This document shows, one piece after another, positions 34,632 through 46,200 of a DNA stretch of 64,000 nt. The stretch's first letter is position 1. Every line of letters starts with the position of its first letter. Under the pieces are notes generated by a model that saw nothing but the letters and a program-made list of their open reading frames with translations, searched no databases and was not told the DNA's origin. The translations under genes and the position numbers were made by a program. Origin of the DNA: Qipengyuania marincola (lineage in GTDB: Bacteria; Pseudomonadota; Alphaproteobacteria; Sphingomonadales; Sphingomonadaceae); NCBI RefSeq assembly GCF_029688625.1, contig NZ_JARULC010000003.1, positions 806,001 to 870,000 on the forward strand, read 5' to 3'.

Positions 34632-35570
34632 TTACCGATTGAGCCAGAGCAGATAGAGCGCCGACAGGACGATCCAGCCGCCGTCCAGCGTCTTCAGCCG
34701 TCGCGCGCCGAGCCAAAGCGCGATGGGCCGCGCGAGGAAAGCGCCGATCATCGCGCCGGGCGCCGCCAGCAAAACGACCTCCCACTGGATCGTCCCCGCG
34801 CCGACGTGCCAGACCGAGCCCGCGATGACACTGACGGCCGAAATCAGGCAGGCCGTGCCCGTGCATAACAGAACGGGATAGTGGCGTATGAAGAGGTAAA
34901 GTGCGACCAGCTCGCCAATCCCGACCGAGAACAGCGCAGTGAGTATGCCGCCGGGTATCGCCAACAGGAGAAGGAAGAGCAGGTCGGTGCGTTCGAGCCG
35001 GGTCTTCTCGGGCCGTTTGAGATTGACCGTCCAGGTAGAGGCGACGAGCGCGATGCCGAGCAGGATGGAGAAGAGCTTGTACCCCATCAGCACCGCATGC
35101 TGGTCGAACGCCGTTACCCGCTGAGTGACCAGCATGGCAGGCAGGGACAACGCCAGCACAGCCAGGGCGACAGTGAAAAAGTCGATCGGTCGCACAAGCG
35201 CGTGCAGCGCGTCGGGTGCAGGCTGATGATACAGCCGGTCGGTCCAGCGAAGCGCGCCCATGGTCATGCCGAAGCTCTGAATCGCCATCGACACGCCGAC
35301 CACCTGCAGCGGCTGGAGGTCCATCACCGCCCATTCGCGCAGGGCATTGAACACCGGCACGAACACGACCCCGCCCCCGGTGCCCGAGGTATTGGCAATG
35401 ATCGCGCCGATGACCCCTACGCCGGGAAGAAACGCTAGTTGCCGCAGCAGATCGGGCGCGTAGGGAACGACCAGCAAAAGCCCGACGTAGGCCGCCGCCA
35501 ACAGTAAAGCGCCGATCGCGACGAGCCGGCCTTTCGGCAGGGCCGTCAATCGAGGTTGGGTCGGAGCCAT
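34632..35570 (-). CDS. TSUP family (TauE/SafE) permease
   Basis: A 312-residue inner-membrane protein with eight or so hydrophobic helices of the sulfite exporter TauE/SafE family. [21 protein letters not shown] and [20 protein letters not shown] are the two repeated half-domains. It overlaps the 3' end of metH by 25 bases, indicating coupled expression with the methionine genes. Transport of a small sulfur compound is suggested by family and context, but the substrate is unknown. Confidence 0.85.
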   Translation of the reverse strand: MAPTQPRLTALPKGRLVAIGALLLAAAYVGLLLVVPYAPDLLRQLAFLPGVGVIGAIIANTSGTGGGVVFVPVFNALREWAVMDLQPLQVVGVSMAIQSFGMTMGALRWTDRLYHQPAPDALHALVRPIDFFTVALAVLALSLPAMLVTQRVTAFDQHAVLMGYKLFSILLGIALVASTWTVNLKRPEKTRLERTDLLFLLLLAIPGGILTALFSVGIGELVALYLFIRHYPVLLCTGTACLISAVSVIAGSVWHVGAGTIQWEVVLLAAPGAMIGAFLARPIALWLGARRLKTLDGGWIVLSALYLLWLNR

Positions 35571-38173
35571 CGTTCGGCAGTCGCCATGTCGACGCCGCGG
35601 CGACGCGCATAGTCCTCCAGCTGGTCGCGGCCGATGCGGGCGACTCCGAAATACTGGCTTTCCGGGTGGCCGAAATAGAACCCGCTGACTGCCGAAGTGG
35701 GATACATGGCGAAGTTCTCCGTCAGGGAGAGCCCCACGTTCCGTTCCGCATCCAGCAGGTCGAACAGGATCGGCTTCAGACTGTGATCAGGACATGCCGG
35801 ATAGCCCGGTGCAGGCCGAATGCCGCGATATTTTTCCTTGATCAGCGCCTCGTTGGTCAGCTGTTCCTGTGGCGCATAGCCCCACAGATCGGTGCGGACA
35901 TGCTGGTGAAGCCGTTCGGCGAAGGCCTCGGCAAAGCGGTCTGCCAAGGCCTTTAGCAGGATGTCGGAGTAATCGTCCTTGTCGTCCAGGAAACGCTTGG
36001 AATGCTCCTCGATGCCATGGATACCGACCGCAAATCCGCCGAGCCAGTCGCCTGCCGGGTCGATGAAATCGGCAAGGCACATATTCGCCCGATCGCGCGA
36101 TTTCTTCACCTGCTGGCGCAGGAAAGGCAGGACGACATGCTCTTCGCGATCAGCGAGATGCAGCGTCACATCGTCACCATCGCGGGCGCAAGGCCAGAAG
36201 CCCGCGACGCCTCGCGCGGTCAACCAACTTTCACCGATGATGCGGTCGAGCATGGCATTGGCGTCGGCGAAGAGCTGCTCGGCCGTCTCGCCGACCACTT
36301 CGTCCTTCAGGATTGCGGGGAAAGTGCCATGCAATTCCCAGGCACGAAAAAACGGCGTCCAATCGATATATTCGCGCAATTCCCCAAGTGACCAGTCGTC
36401 GTACACGTGAACGCCCGGTTGCAAAGGCGGAGCAGCCTTGTCCGACAGGAATGCATCATAATAATTGGCACGCGCATCCTCGATCGGGAGGAGGACGCTC
36501 TGCCCTTTGCCTTCCCGGGCAGCCCGGACTTTTTCGTATTCTCCCGCGGTGCTTTCCACGAATTCGTCGCGCTGCGTGTCCGATAAGAGGCGGCTGGCGA
36601 CACCGACCGCGCGGCTCGCGTCGAGCACGTGGACGACCGGGCCTTCATAGGCCGGATCGATCCGCAGCGCGGTGTGCACCTTGCTCGTTGTCGCTCCGCC
36701 GATGAGCAGCGGCATGGTCATCTCCGCACGCTGCATCTCTTCGGCAACCGTCACCATCTCGTCGAGCGAGGGAGTGATCAGCCCTGACAAACCGATCATG
36801 TCGGCGTCGTTCTCGTTCGCCGCCTCCAGGATCTGCGACCACGGCACCATTACGCCGAGGTCGATTACCTCGTAGCCGTTGCACTGCAGGACAACGCCGA
36901 CGATGTTCTTTCCGATATCGTGCACGTCTCCCTTCACGGTCGCCATCACGATCTTGCCCTTGGCCTTGCGCTCGGCTTCGGGGAGCAGGTCCTTTTCCGC
37001 CTCGATGAAGGGAATCAGGTGGGCAACGGCCTTTTTCATGACGCGGGCGGATTTCACCACCTGCGGCAGGAACATCTTACCGCTGCCGAACAGGTCGCCG
37101 ACGACGTTCATGCCGTCCATAAGCGGGCCTTCGATCACCTCGATCGGCCGGCCACCCGAGGCTGCGACAAGCTCGCGCGCTTCTTCGGTATCGGCCACGA
37201 CATGCGCATCGATGCCTTTCACCAGCGCATGTTCGAGCCGCCTTTTCACATCCCAGCCGCGCCATTCCTCGGCCGCTTTCTCATCGGCGGCGCTCTTGCC
37301 CTTGTAGCTTTCGGCGAGATCGATCAGGCGCTCGGTCGCATCCCGCCGACGCATCAGGATCACGTCCTCGCACGCATCGCGCAGCTCGGGGTCGATCTGA
37401 TCGTAGACGTCGAGCTGGCCCGCGTTGACGATCGCCATGTCGAGGCCAGCGGGGATCGCGTGGAACAGGAACACCGAATGCATCGCGCGGCGTACGGTCT
37501 CGTTGCCGCGAAAGCTGAAGGAGAGATTTGACAGGCCCCCGCTGGTCTTCGCGTGCGGGCATCGCTGCTTTATCTCGCGCACAGCCTCGATGAAGTCGAG
37601 CCCATAGCGGTCGTGGTCCTCGATCCCTGTCGCCACGGCAAAGATATTGGGGTCGAAGATAATGTCTTCCGGCGGAAAGCCGATGCCGGTGAGCAGATCA
37701 TAGGCGCGCGCGCAAATTTCGACCTTGCGCTCCTTGGTATCGGCCTGACCTTCTTCGTCGAAAGCCATGACGACAACGGCCGCGCCATAATCCATGCATT
37801 TGCGAGCGTGAGCGAGGAATTCGGCCTCGCCCTCCTTCATGCTAATAGAGTTCACGATCGGCTTGCCCGACACGCATTTGAGGCCAGCTTCGATCACGCT
37901 CCATTTCGAGCTGTCGATCATCACCGGAACGCGCGCAATATCCGGTTCGGCGGCAATCAGCTTGAGGAAGGTCGTCATCGCCTTTTCGGCATCGAGCAGA
38001 CCTTCATCCATGTTGACGTCGATCACCTGCGCGCCGTTCTCGACCTGCTCGCGCGCGACCTCCACGGCAGTTTCGTAATCGTCCGCCATGATCAGCTTCT
38101 TGAACCGGGCCGAGCCGGTCACATTCGTACGTTCGCCGATATTGACGAAGCGGGCAGTTGTCAGGTCGGGCAT
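35546..38173 (-). CDS. metH: Methionine synthase, folate/cobalamin/activation part
   Basis: Large subunit of a split cobalamin-dependent methionine synthase, 875 residues. The order is: pterin-binding barrel ([27 protein letters not shown]), then cobalamin domain with the cobalt-ligand histidine H418 in DVHDIGKN. The AdoMet activation domain follows, with [12 protein letters not shown] near the C-terminus. The homocysteine domain is encoded by the preceding gene. The ATG at 38173 is 1 base past that gene's stop. Split metH is frequent in this order. Confidence 0.95.
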   Translation of the reverse strand: MPDLTTARFVNIGERTNVTGSARFKKLIMADDYETAVEVAREQVENGAQVIDVNMDEGLLDAEKAMTTFLKLIAAEPDIARVPVMIDSSKWSVIEAGLKCVSGKPIVNSISMKEGEAEFLAHARKCMDYGAAVVVMAFDEEGQADTKERKVEICARAYDLLTGIGFPPEDIIFDPNIFAVATGIEDHDRYGLDFIEAVREIKQRCPHAKTSGGLSNLSFSFRGNETVRRAMHSVFLFHAIPAGLDMAIVNAGQLDVYDQIDPELRDACEDVILMRRRDATERLIDLAESYKGKSAADEKAAEEWRGWDVKRRLEHALVKGIDAHVVADTEEARELVAASGGRPIEVIEGPLMDGMNVVGDLFGSGKMFLPQVVKSARVMKKAVAHLIPFIEAEKDLLPEAERKAKGKIVMATVKGDVHDIGKNIVGVVLQCNGYEVIDLGVMVPWSQILEAANENDADMIGLSGLITPSLDEMVTVAEEMQRAEMTMPLLIGGATTSKVHTALRIDPAYEGPVVHVLDASRAVGVASRLLSDTQRDEFVESTAGEYEKVRAAREGKGQSVLLPIEDARANYYDAFLSDKAAPPLQPGVHVYDDWSLGELREYIDWTPFFRAWELHGTFPAILKDEVVGETAEQLFADANAMLDRIIGESWLTARGVAGFWPCARDGDDVTLHLADREEHVVLPFLRQQVKKSRDRANMCLADFIDPAGDWLGGFAVGIHGIEEHSKRFLDDKDDYSDILLKALADRFAEAFAERLHQHVRTDLWGYAPQEQLTNEALIKEKYRGIRPAPGYPACPDHSLKPILFDLLDAERNVGLSLTENFAMYPTSAVSGFYFGHPESQYFGVARIGRDQLEDYARRRGVDMATAERWLRPNLD

Positions 38174-38174
38174 G

Positions 38175-39215
38175 TCAGGCAGCAATCGTGAAGGGTTCGA
38201 GGCCGGCGAGGTGCATTTCGGGATCGATGGTCGGCAGGGGACGCGGCGCAAGGCCTTCGACCGCTCTCGCCATCGCGGCAATATGGTTGGGCGTGGATCC
38301 GCAGCACCCGCCGAGCGCATTGACGCGGCCGTTTTCGGCCCAGACGCGGGTCAAAGAAGCTGTAGTTTCCGGCACCTCGTCATATTCGCCGAGATCGTTG
38401 GGCAGGCCTGCATTCGGATAGGCCATCAGATAGGTGTCCGCCACGTCCGAAAGCAGCTGGACATGCGGACGCAACTGCTCCGCGCCGAAGCTGCAGTTGA
38501 GGCCGATGGTCAGAGGCTTCGCATGGCGCACCGTGTACCAGAATGCTTCGACGGTATGGCCGGACAGGTTGCGGCCCGACAGGTCCGTCAGCGTAAGCGA
38601 GATCATCAGCGGGATATCGCGCTCCAGCTCGCGCTCGAGCTGCTTCACCGCCATGATCGCGGCCTTGCAATTGAGCGTGTCGAACACGGTTTCGACAAGG
38701 ATGAAATCCGCACCACCTTCCAGCAGAGCGCGGCATTGCTCCACATAAACCTCAACGATCTCGTCGAATGTGACCTCGCGAAAGCCCGGGTCCTCGACAT
38801 CGGGCGAGAGCGACAGCGTCTTGTTGGTGGGCCCGACTGCGCCAGCTACGAAGCGCGGCACGCCATCGGTTCGTGCGTCGATGGCCTCGCGAATGATCCG
38901 CGCGGCCGAAACGTTGATATCGTGGACGAGTGCTTCCGCGCCATAATCCGCCTGGCTGATGCGGTTGGCGTTGAAAGTATTGGTAGCGAGAATGTGGGCG
39001 CCGGAATCGATGTAGTTGTCGCAGATCGCGCGGATGACCTGAGGCTGGGTCAGGTTCACGAGATCGTTATTGCCCTTCTGATCCTGCGCAAGGCCGGTGT
39101 CGCCGGCATAATCCTCGGCCGCCAGCTTCGCGCGCTGGATCTCGGTGCCATAGGGCCCGTCCTTGATCAGGATGCGGCTCGCCGCGGCGGCGGCAAACTC
39201 TTCGCGTTTCGTCAT
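38175..39215 (-). CDS. metH: Methionine synthase, homocysteine S-methyltransferase part
   Basis: The homocysteine-binding barrel of methionine synthase as a separate protein of 346 residues. The zinc ligands are C241 in [10 protein letters not shown] and C304-C305 in [10 protein letters not shown]. The start codon ATG at 39215 overlaps the metF stop (ATGA), and the cobalamin part follows directly. It must bind the second polypeptide to act, or it could use another methyl donor. Both parts together equal the length of a single MetH. Confidence 0.95.
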   Translation of the reverse strand: MTKREEFAAAAASRILIKDGPYGTEIQRAKLAAEDYAGDTGLAQDQKGNNDLVNLTQPQVIRAICDNYIDSGAHILATNTFNANRISQADYGAEALVHDINVSAARIIREAIDARTDGVPRFVAGAVGPTNKTLSLSPDVEDPGFREVTFDEIVEVYVEQCRALLEGGADFILVETVFDTLNCKAAIMAVKQLERELERDIPLMISLTLTDLSGRNLSGHTVEAFWYTVRHAKPLTIGLNCSFGAEQLRPHVQLLSDVADTYLMAYPNAGLPNDLGEYDEVPETTASLTRVWAENGRVNALGGCCGSTPNHIAAMARAVEGLAPRPLPTIDPEMHLAGLEPFTIAA

Positions 39216-40138
39216 GTCGATGCCTTCTGGCGCAGCCCGAGCATGTGGCAGATCGCATAGCTCAGCTCGGCGCGATTGAGGGTGTAGAAATGGAACTGGC
39301 GCACGCCGCCTGCATACAGGCGTCGGCAAAGCTCGGCAGCGATGGTTGCGCTGACCAGCTGGCGCGCTTCGGGTTTTTCGTCGAGCCCGTCGAACAGACC
39401 CTCCATCCAGTCGGGGATCGCGGTCCCACACAGGCCCGACATCCGCTGGACGGCCGCAAAGCTTAATACCGGCATGATCCCGGGCACGATCTCGCCCTCG
39501 ATCCCGGCCGCGGCTGCGCGGTCTCGAAACTCGAAAAAGCATTCCGGTTCGAAAAAGAATTGGGTGATTGCGCGGGTCGCCCCTGCATCGAACTTGCGCT
39601 TCAGATTATCGAGATCGTGCTGACGATCGGGAGAATCCGGATGAACCTCTGGATAGGCGGCGACCGAAATCTCGAAATCGGCGACCTGCTTGAGGCCTGC
39701 AATGAGTTCTGCAGCGTTGGCATAGCCGCCGGGATGGGGCGTGTAGGCCGTGCCGCCCTCGGGCGGATCGCCGCGCAGCGCGACGATGTGGCGCACGCCC
39801 TCTTCCCAGTACTCGCGCGCGACCCCGTCGACCTCCTCGCGGGTCGCATTGACGCAGGTCAGGTGCGCCGCAGCCGGCAATGCGGTCTCGTTCACGATGC
39901 GGCGAACCGCGGCATGAGTGCGCTCGCGCGTCGAGCCGCCGGCGCCATAGGTCACCGAAACAAAGCGCGGACCAAGCGGGGAGAGCATCTCGACGCTCTG
40001 CCACAGGGTTTCTGCCATCTTCTCGTTTTTGGGCGGGAAGAATTCGAAGCTCACCTCGATGTCGCCCGGCAAGCCGGAGAAAAGCGGCGCTTCGAGAGCG
40101 CGCTGCATCTCGCGCATCTGATTCAATGTCGGGCTCAC
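39212..40138 (-). CDS. metF: Methylenetetrahydrofolate reductase
   Basis: Reduces 5,10-methylene-THF to 5-methyl-THF, the methyl donor for methionine synthase. The 308-residue flavoprotein has SFEFFPPKNEKMAETLW at the N-terminus, then SVTYGAGGSTRERT and HLTCVNATREEVD. QFFFEPECFFEF and PGIMPVLSF lie further on. Its start overlaps the regulator's stop (ATGA) and its stop overlaps the first metH part. Second gene of the met unit. Confidence 0.96.
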   Translation of the reverse strand: MSPTLNQMREMQRALEAPLFSGLPGDIEVSFEFFPPKNEKMAETLWQSVEMLSPLGPRFVSVTYGAGGSTRERTHAAVRRIVNETALPAAAHLTCVNATREEVDGVAREYWEEGVRHIVALRGDPPEGGTAYTPHPGGYANAAELIAGLKQVADFEISVAAYPEVHPDSPDRQHDLDNLKRKFDAGATRAITQFFFEPECFFEFRDRAAAAGIEGEIVPGIMPVLSFAAVQRMSGLCGTAIPDWMEGLFDGLDEKPEARQLVSATIAAELCRRLYAGGVRQFHFYTLNRAELSYAICHMLGLRQKAST

Positions 40139-41106
40139 GAAGCCACCTTCCTTACTTGTTCCTTGCGGTCCGCGATCCAGATTTTCACCACCAGCTCCCC
40201 ATCCTCAAGCGCTGTCGTGGCTTGGGGCGCGAACCCCGCTTCCGTCAGCAGGCCGCGCATTTGCGCCTCGTCGAAGCCGAGCCGGACATGGGCATAGCGT
40301 TCGCGAAATTCCTCATGCTGGTGCGCGGCAAAATCGACGATCGCAATCCGTCCGCCAGGCCGCAGCACTCGCGCCGCTTCGCGCAGAACATCGCGCGGAG
40401 CCTGCGCAAAATGCAGGACTTGGTGGAACAGCACCGTGTCGAAGGACGAGGCCTGAAAAGGAAGCGCGCCAAAATCGCCCTGCACCAACTCGACCCGCTC
40501 TGCCGGCAGGTTCTGCAATTTGGCCCGGGCAACGCGCAGCATGGCGAGGCTCTTGTCGAGTGCAACGATGTGGTCGGCCCTCTCCGCGAACAGTTCCGCC
40601 ATCCGCCCGGTGCCCGTGCCGATATCGAGCAGGCGTCCGAGGCCTGCTGGCTCAAGCGCCTCCGCAAGCGCCTGTTCGATCTTTTCGTCCGAGCTGTGCA
40701 ATCGCCGCAAGGCATCCCAGTCGTCGGCATGTCGGGCGAAATAGCTCTGCGCCTCTGCTTCCCGCGCTTCGCGTATTTCGGCGAGTTTGCGCCGGTCCGT
40801 CGCACAGATTTCGGAGAATTGGTCGTCGGCCTTCTCAGCACTGGAGAGCAACCGTTGTGCAGCAGCCACCAGCGAGGGTTCGTTTTGAGCTGCCGAGGCT
40901 GTCCTCACGAAAGTCCAGCTGCCTTCGCGTCGGCGCTCCGCAAGTCCTGCATCGCACAGGATACCGATATGCCGTGAAACGCGCGGCTGGCTTTGCGCCA
41001 GAACCTGCGCAACTTCGCCCACTGCCAATTCCATCGAATCCAGCAGTCGCATTATCCGGAGGCGCGTGGGATCGGCCAGCGCGCGAAAGATGGTCTCGGT
41101 TCGCAT
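40135..41106 (-). CDS. ArsR-type regulator fused to a methyltransferase domain (SahR-like)
   Basis: A 323-residue two-domain protein. The N-terminal 100 residues are an ArsR winged helix (ALADPTRLRIMRLLDSMELA, QSQPRVSRHIGILCDAGL). The C-terminal part is a class I SAM-dependent methyltransferase fold (LLDIGTGTGRMAELFAE, HFAQAPRDVLREAARVLRPG). SahR regulators have an ArsR-type DNA-binding part and an effector domain related to SAM-dependent methylases; they sense S-adenosylhomocysteine and control metF, metH and related genes. Here the gene leads a metF-metH operon and a palindrome lies in its own promoter, so autoregulation with release by SAH is the expected model. An active methyltransferase function is the alternative. 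Confidence 0.85.
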   Translation of the reverse strand: MRTETIFRALADPTRLRIMRLLDSMELAVGEVAQVLAQSQPRVSRHIGILCDAGLAERRREGSWTFVRTASAAQNEPSLVAAAQRLLSSAEKADDQFSEICATDRRKLAEIREAREAEAQSYFARHADDWDALRRLHSSDEKIEQALAEALEPAGLGRLLDIGTGTGRMAELFAERADHIVALDKSLAMLRVARAKLQNLPAERVELVQGDFGALPFQASSFDTVLFHQVLHFAQAPRDVLREAARVLRPGGRIAIVDFAAHQHEEFRERYAHVRLGFDEAQMRGLLTEAGFAPQATTALEDGELVVKIWIADRKEQVRKVAS

Positions 41107-41145
41107 CGAGGAATGGATATAGAGATATTTTTATATCTGTAAATG
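41107..41145 (-). promoter_or_regulatory. Promoter and SahR-like operator of the met operon
   Basis: A perfect inverted repeat AGATAT-TTTT-ATATCT lies at 41123-41138. On the minus strand TTTACA (41143-41138) and TATATC (41121-41116) are 16 bases apart and could serve as -35 and -10. The palindrome is between them, where a bound repressor blocks polymerase. The start codon of the regulator is only about 10 bases from the -10, so the leader is very short. Confidence 0.7.
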
Positions 41146-41236
41146 AGATTGCGGCTGGCGCATGTCGAGCACGACTGGTCGCGCCAGAGCCAATTGCAAA
41201 CCGGATATTTACCATTCCAGGCGATCACCGCCGTGC

Positions 41237-43276
41237 ATGCCGGAAAAATCGCCTTTTCCCGCGCCGGAGCGCGCTCGGTTCATCGAGGATCTGCTCGGAT
41301 ACATGACCGTGCAGGAGAAGGCTGGCCAGCTGGTCCTGACACCGATGAGCGCCGAAATCGACGGAATGATCGGTGCCGACGAAGTCAGGCGCGGTCGTGT
41401 AGGCGGCTTTTTCGGCCCGATCAACGCAGCACGTACACACCAGTTGCAACAGATCGCGACCGAGGAATCACGGCTCGGAATTCCCTTGTTCTTCGCGGTC
41501 GATCCGGCAGCCGTCCTGCCGCGCCGCCTGCCGCCACCAATCAGCATGGCCGCCAGCTGGGATACCGAAGCCATCGAAGCCGCTGAAAGGCTGACCGCCG
41601 CTGACTGCGTGTCGCGCGGGTATAATTGGGCCTTTTCCCCGGCCCTCGCGACCGGTGATTACCTGTCGGACAATGGTTTCGACCAGACCACGGGTGAAGC
41701 CGCCTGGCTTGCAGCGGAAATCTGTGCCGCTCGCATTCGTGGCTTGCAAATTCCTCCGAACGGGAAAGAGCAACTGGTCCAGATGCTGGCTGCATTCGAC
41801 TATGCCTCCGGACATCTTGCCGGGCGGCGGGGGCAGCATGGCACGCGGGAGCAAGAGCGCCTACGTGCCATTCTGGCGACCGTGGGCAAGGGGCAGCCGG
41901 CCAGCATCGCCATCGCCAGCAATACCGAAGACCAGCGCCAGCGAAACCAAGTCGCGGAAAAGGCGCTAACCCATCTGCGACGGCCAGGCGGATACGAAGG
42001 CCTGCTCCTGGCCGACTGGGTGAGACTTGGGATCAAGGCTGGGCAGGCTGCCAACGGCACCGGCTTCATCGGGCTGTCCGCCGACCGGATCGTGGCCGCA
42101 GTACGCGATGGCCGCATATCGGCAGGCGAACTCGACGATGTGGTGCGTCGCATCATCGGGGCAAAGTTTGACCTTGGCTTGTTCCGTTCTTCATTCGAAA
42201 CGATGGCTCCTCCGCCCGATGACGCGACCCGCCAGGGCCATCCCGCGCGCGATCTTGCCCGCAAGTCGATCGTCTTGCTTCGAAACGATGGCGATCTGCT
42301 GCCGCTCGGGACGGCCAGCGGCGATCTGTTGGTCGTCGGAAGCGCTGCTCGCAACATCGGGCAAACTACCGGCTCCGCCAGGGATGAGGCCGGCAGCGTT
42401 ATCGATGGCCTGACAGCCCGCGGCATAGCTCACAAATTCGTTGCCGGACTGGCTCTGCGCGAAGGTGCTGCCAAGATCGAGCGGATGATCCCGGCAGACC
42501 GGATGGCAATCGGCATGGCAGGAGAAGCAGCGCGGCGCTCGCAGACCGTCGTCGTGGTCATGGATCAGGGCGATGAGGTGACCGGCAACAGGCTTGGCGA
42601 AGCGCAGGAGACCCTGCTGGAGTCCCTCCATGCAGCCAATCCGCGCCTCGTGCTGGTCACGCTGGGCGCCCGGCCATGCGACCCCGACGTCGCGGGCGAG
42701 CGGCTGCCTTGCGTGGTTCATGCCGGCCGACTGGGTTCCGAATCGGGTCGGGCCATCGCCGACATTCTGAGCGGTGAGCACGCGCCGTCCGGGCACTTGC
42801 CATACGCCGTCCGCACGCGCGCGGGTGACGAACGCCTGCCGTTCGGCCACGGCCTGACCTATGGCAAATTCACCTTCTCCGAAATGTCGCTCGAACTGGG
42901 TGCCGATCGAATCCTGGTGAATGCGCGCCTGAAAAATGTCGGCGACCTATCCGGTACGCAGATCGTTCAGCTTTATCTGCGCGCTCCCGAGGGCAGAAAC
43001 CGCTCGGCCGGCCGTGCGCTATTGAGGGGTTTTCGGCGGATCGAACTGGCGCCGGGTCGCGAGACCGCAGTCGGCTTCGAATTGGGGCGCGAAGAACTCG
43101 GCGCGCTCAACGGCGAGCAGCGCCTATGGGTGGATGCGGGCTCCTACGAAATCCGGCTGGGCCTCAGCGCTGCACGCTTTCGCGCCGCAGAGATTTTCGT
43201 GCCGCAGGGCGTCGCAGATGCGATGAATAGCGGTGGCGCATCGCTTGGGCGCATCCCCGGTATCGCGAACTCCTGA
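41237..43276 (+). CDS. GH3-like glycoside hydrolase, divergent
   Basis: About 679 residues related to family 3 beta-glycosidases. Recognisable parts are MTVQEKAGQLVLTPMSAEID, the nucleophile-region YEGLLLADWVRLGIKAG with the Asp kept (family SDW), ARKSIVLLRNDGDLLPL (second domain), SGHLPYAV, LPFGHGLTYGKF and a fibronectin-like C-terminal domain. The N-terminal domain is shortened: the usual Arg-x-x-E stretch and the Lys-His substrate motif are not recognisable. No signal peptide was found. The start at 41237 is tentative (upstream ATG at 41162). It could be a beta-glucosidase-like enzyme with altered specificity or an inactive homologue. Confidence 0.7.
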   Translation: MPEKSPFPAPERARFIEDLLGYMTVQEKAGQLVLTPMSAEIDGMIGADEVRRGRVGGFFGPINAARTHQLQQIATEESRLGIPLFFAVDPAAVLPRRLPPPISMAASWDTEAIEAAERLTAADCVSRGYNWAFSPALATGDYLSDNGFDQTTGEAAWLAAEICAARIRGLQIPPNGKEQLVQMLAAFDYASGHLAGRRGQHGTREQERLRAILATVGKGQPASIAIASNTEDQRQRNQVAEKALTHLRRPGGYEGLLLADWVRLGIKAGQAANGTGFIGLSADRIVAAVRDGRISAGELDDVVRRIIGAKFDLGLFRSSFETMAPPPDDATRQGHPARDLARKSIVLLRNDGDLLPLGTASGDLLVVGSAARNIGQTTGSARDEAGSVIDGLTARGIAHKFVAGLALREGAAKIERMIPADRMAIGMAGEAARRSQTVVVVMDQGDEVTGNRLGEAQETLLESLHAANPRLVLVTLGARPCDPDVAGERLPCVVHAGRLGSESGRAIADILSGEHAPSGHLPYAVRTRAGDERLPFGHGLTYGKFTFSEMSLELGADRILVNARLKNVGDLSGTQIVQLYLRAPEGRNRSAGRALLRGFRRIELAPGRETAVGFELGREELGALNGEQRLWVDAGSYEIRLGLSAARFRAAEIFVPQGVADAMNSGGASLGRIPGIANS

Positions 43277-43285
43277 CTAGCCCCG

Positions 43286-46200
43286 CTACGGCTCGCGTTT
43301 CCCGAAGCCGGCGCCACCTGGAGTCTCGATGATGATGCTGTCGCCGGCCTGCATGTCGGCTGCGTCGGTCGGCCCAAGGACCTCGGACGATCCGTTCGCT
43401 CGTTCTATCCGGTTGCGCCCTGGCATGGCATCTTGCCCCCCGGCAATGCCCCGCGGTGGAATGCGTCGCCGATTGGCGAGAATGTTCGCACGGACCGGCT
43501 CGAGGAAGGTTAGCCGACGCACCACTCCATCGCCGCCGCAATGCGCACCTGCGCCGCCAGAGCCGTGCCGGATCGCGAAACTGTCAACGCGGATCGGCAG
43601 ACGCGTTTCGAGAATCTCCGGATCGGTCAGGCGCGAATTGGTCATGTGCGTCTGTACCGCGCTGGTCCCGTCATGGTCGGGCCCTGCGCCCGAGCCGCCG
43701 CAAATGGTTTCGTAATACTGGTGCCTGGCATTGCCGAAGGTCAGATTGTTCATCGTACCCTGGCTCGGCGCGAGGCGCCCGGTTGCCGCGAACAGCGCAT
43801 CGGTGACGACCTGGCTGGTCTCCACATTGCCGGCAACCACCGCCGCGCCAGGCCGTGGATCGAGCATGGATCCCTCAGGCACGACAAGCTCGACCGGGCG
43901 CAGGCAGCCATCGTTCATCGGGATCGTATCGTCGATCAGCGTGCGCAAGACATAGAGTGCCGCCGCGCGAGTGATCGAACGCGGCGCGTTGAAATTATCG
44001 GGCAGTTGGTCGCTCGTCCCGGTGAAATCGAACACGGCCGAGCGGGCGCCGCGATCTATGCGGATGGCGACCTTGACCACCGCCCCGTTGTCCATTTCGT
44101 AGGCGAATGAACCATCGTTCAACCGGTCGAGCAGGCGGCGAACGCTTTCTTCCGCGTTGCCGAGCACGTGATCCATATAGGCCGCGACTACCTCGCGGCC
44201 TTGGTCACGCGCTGCAGCCTGCAACAGTTCGGCACCGCGCGTGCAGGCGGCAAGCTGGGCGCGCAGGTCGGACAGATTGCGGTCGGGATTGCGCGCCGGA
44301 TGGGTGGCCGCCGCCAGAGCGTCTCGCACTGCTTCCTCGCGGAAGGCACCCTCATCGACCATCAGCAAGTTGTCGATCAGGACGCCCTCATCCTCGATTG
44401 TTCGGCTTTCTGGTGGCATCGAGCCGGGCGCGATACCGCCGATGTCGGCATGATGCCCGCGGGCGGCGACAAAGGCGTCGGGTTCCTCGCTCGCGTCATC
44501 GTAGAACACCGGAGCGATGACGGTAATATCGGGCAGATGCGTTCCACCGCGATAGGGATCGTTGAGCACGTAAGCATCGCCGCGCCGGAGCCCGCGCCCA
44601 TCGCGCGCCGATCCGCGCGCCTCGATTACCCGCGCGATACTGTCGCCCATGCTGCCGAGATGGACCGGGATATGCGGCGCATTGGCGATCAGCGCACCTT
44701 TCGAATCGAACAGCGCACAGGAGAAATCGAGCCGCTCCTTGATATTGACGGAAGTGGCGGTCGACTGGAGCACAAGGCCCATTTCCTCGGCAATTGCCAT
44801 GAACAGATTGTTGAAAATTTCGAGCTGCACGGGATCGACTGCGGTTCCGACTGCACGCTCTCGTTCGAGGTCCTCCACGCGCGCCAGAACAAGGCTGCCC
44901 TCTTCCGCAAGTCGCGCCTGCCAGCCTGGCTCGATTACCGTTGTCGAGCCGGGGTCGATGACGAGCGCGGGACCGTCAATTGTGTCCCCTTGTGCCATCG
45001 CCGCGCGCTCGACCGTGCGCCAGCTACCCGAAGCCTCGCCCTGGGCTGGAACGGGTTCTGCCATCGCTTCGCCAAGACCGCCCGACAACCCGCTGGCCTC
45101 GACGCTGAGCGCTTCGACGATGATTGCGGCCTCCATGTCGGAATAGCCGAAACGCTGGCGATGAAGCGTGCGGAAGGAGGCATCCATCTCCGCAGGATCG
45201 CCGCAATCGACGGAAAGCAGACTATCGCTGCCTTCGAACCGCAGCCGTGCGCGGCTTTCCAGCGTTACGTTGTCACGCGCGATGCCCTGTTCGAAAAGCG
45301 CGTCGGTCGCCTCTTGCTCGAGCAGCGCAAGTTCTTCCGCGTAGCTCTCGACCAAAGGCCGAACGAGGCTTGCCTCGCGGATAGCCTTTATCGGAGCGAG
45401 CCCGATACCATAGGCCGAAAGAATGCCCGCCAGCGGATGGACCAGGACCGTTTCCATTCCGAGCACATCGGCCACCTTGCACGCGTGCTGTCCGCCCGCG
45501 CCGCCGAAGCAGGCAAGTGCGTAGGCGGTCACGTCGTGACCACGCGCGACGCTGATCTTGCGGATCGCGTTGGCCATATTGTCGACGGCGATGGCAAGAA
45601 AGCCTTCGGCAATTTCCTCAAGCGTACGTGGCTCGTCGAGTGCGGACGCAACCTCCTCCAGCCTCATCCGCGAGGCTTCCGGATCGAGCGGCAAGTCGCC
45701 GTTCGGGCCGAAAACGCTGGGGAAGAAGGCCGGGTCTATGCGCCCGAGGAAAAGGTTGCAGTCGGTCACCGTCAACGGACCGCCTTTGCGGTAACATGCT
45801 GGCCCGGGATCTGCCCCGGCGCTTTCCGGCCCGACGCGAAAGCGCGACCCGTCGAAGCTGCAGATCGAGCCGCCGCCTGCCGCAACCGTGTGGATCTGCA
45901 TCATCGGTGCAGCCACGCGCACACCCGCCACCACGCTGTCGCCGGTCAATTCATACTCGCCAGCATAATGAGCGACATCCGTGCTGGTGCCGCCCATGTC
46001 GAAACCGATGAGCTTGCTGTGGCCCAGTGGTGCCGACGCTGCGACCATTCCCACGACGCCGCCTGCTGGCCCTGACAGGATTGCGTCCTTTCCGCGAAAT
46101 GCGCCAACTTCGGCGAGGCCCCCGTTCGACTGCATGAAACGCAAGCTGCCGGTGTCAGGCAGGCTGTCCTCCAGCGTGTCCGTGTAGCATCGCAGAACCG

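Noticed and set aside
41162-41236. Upstream ATG for the GH3-like gene
   Set aside because: The added 25 residues are basic, not a signal peptide, and lie against the met operon promoter; kept only as an alternative.
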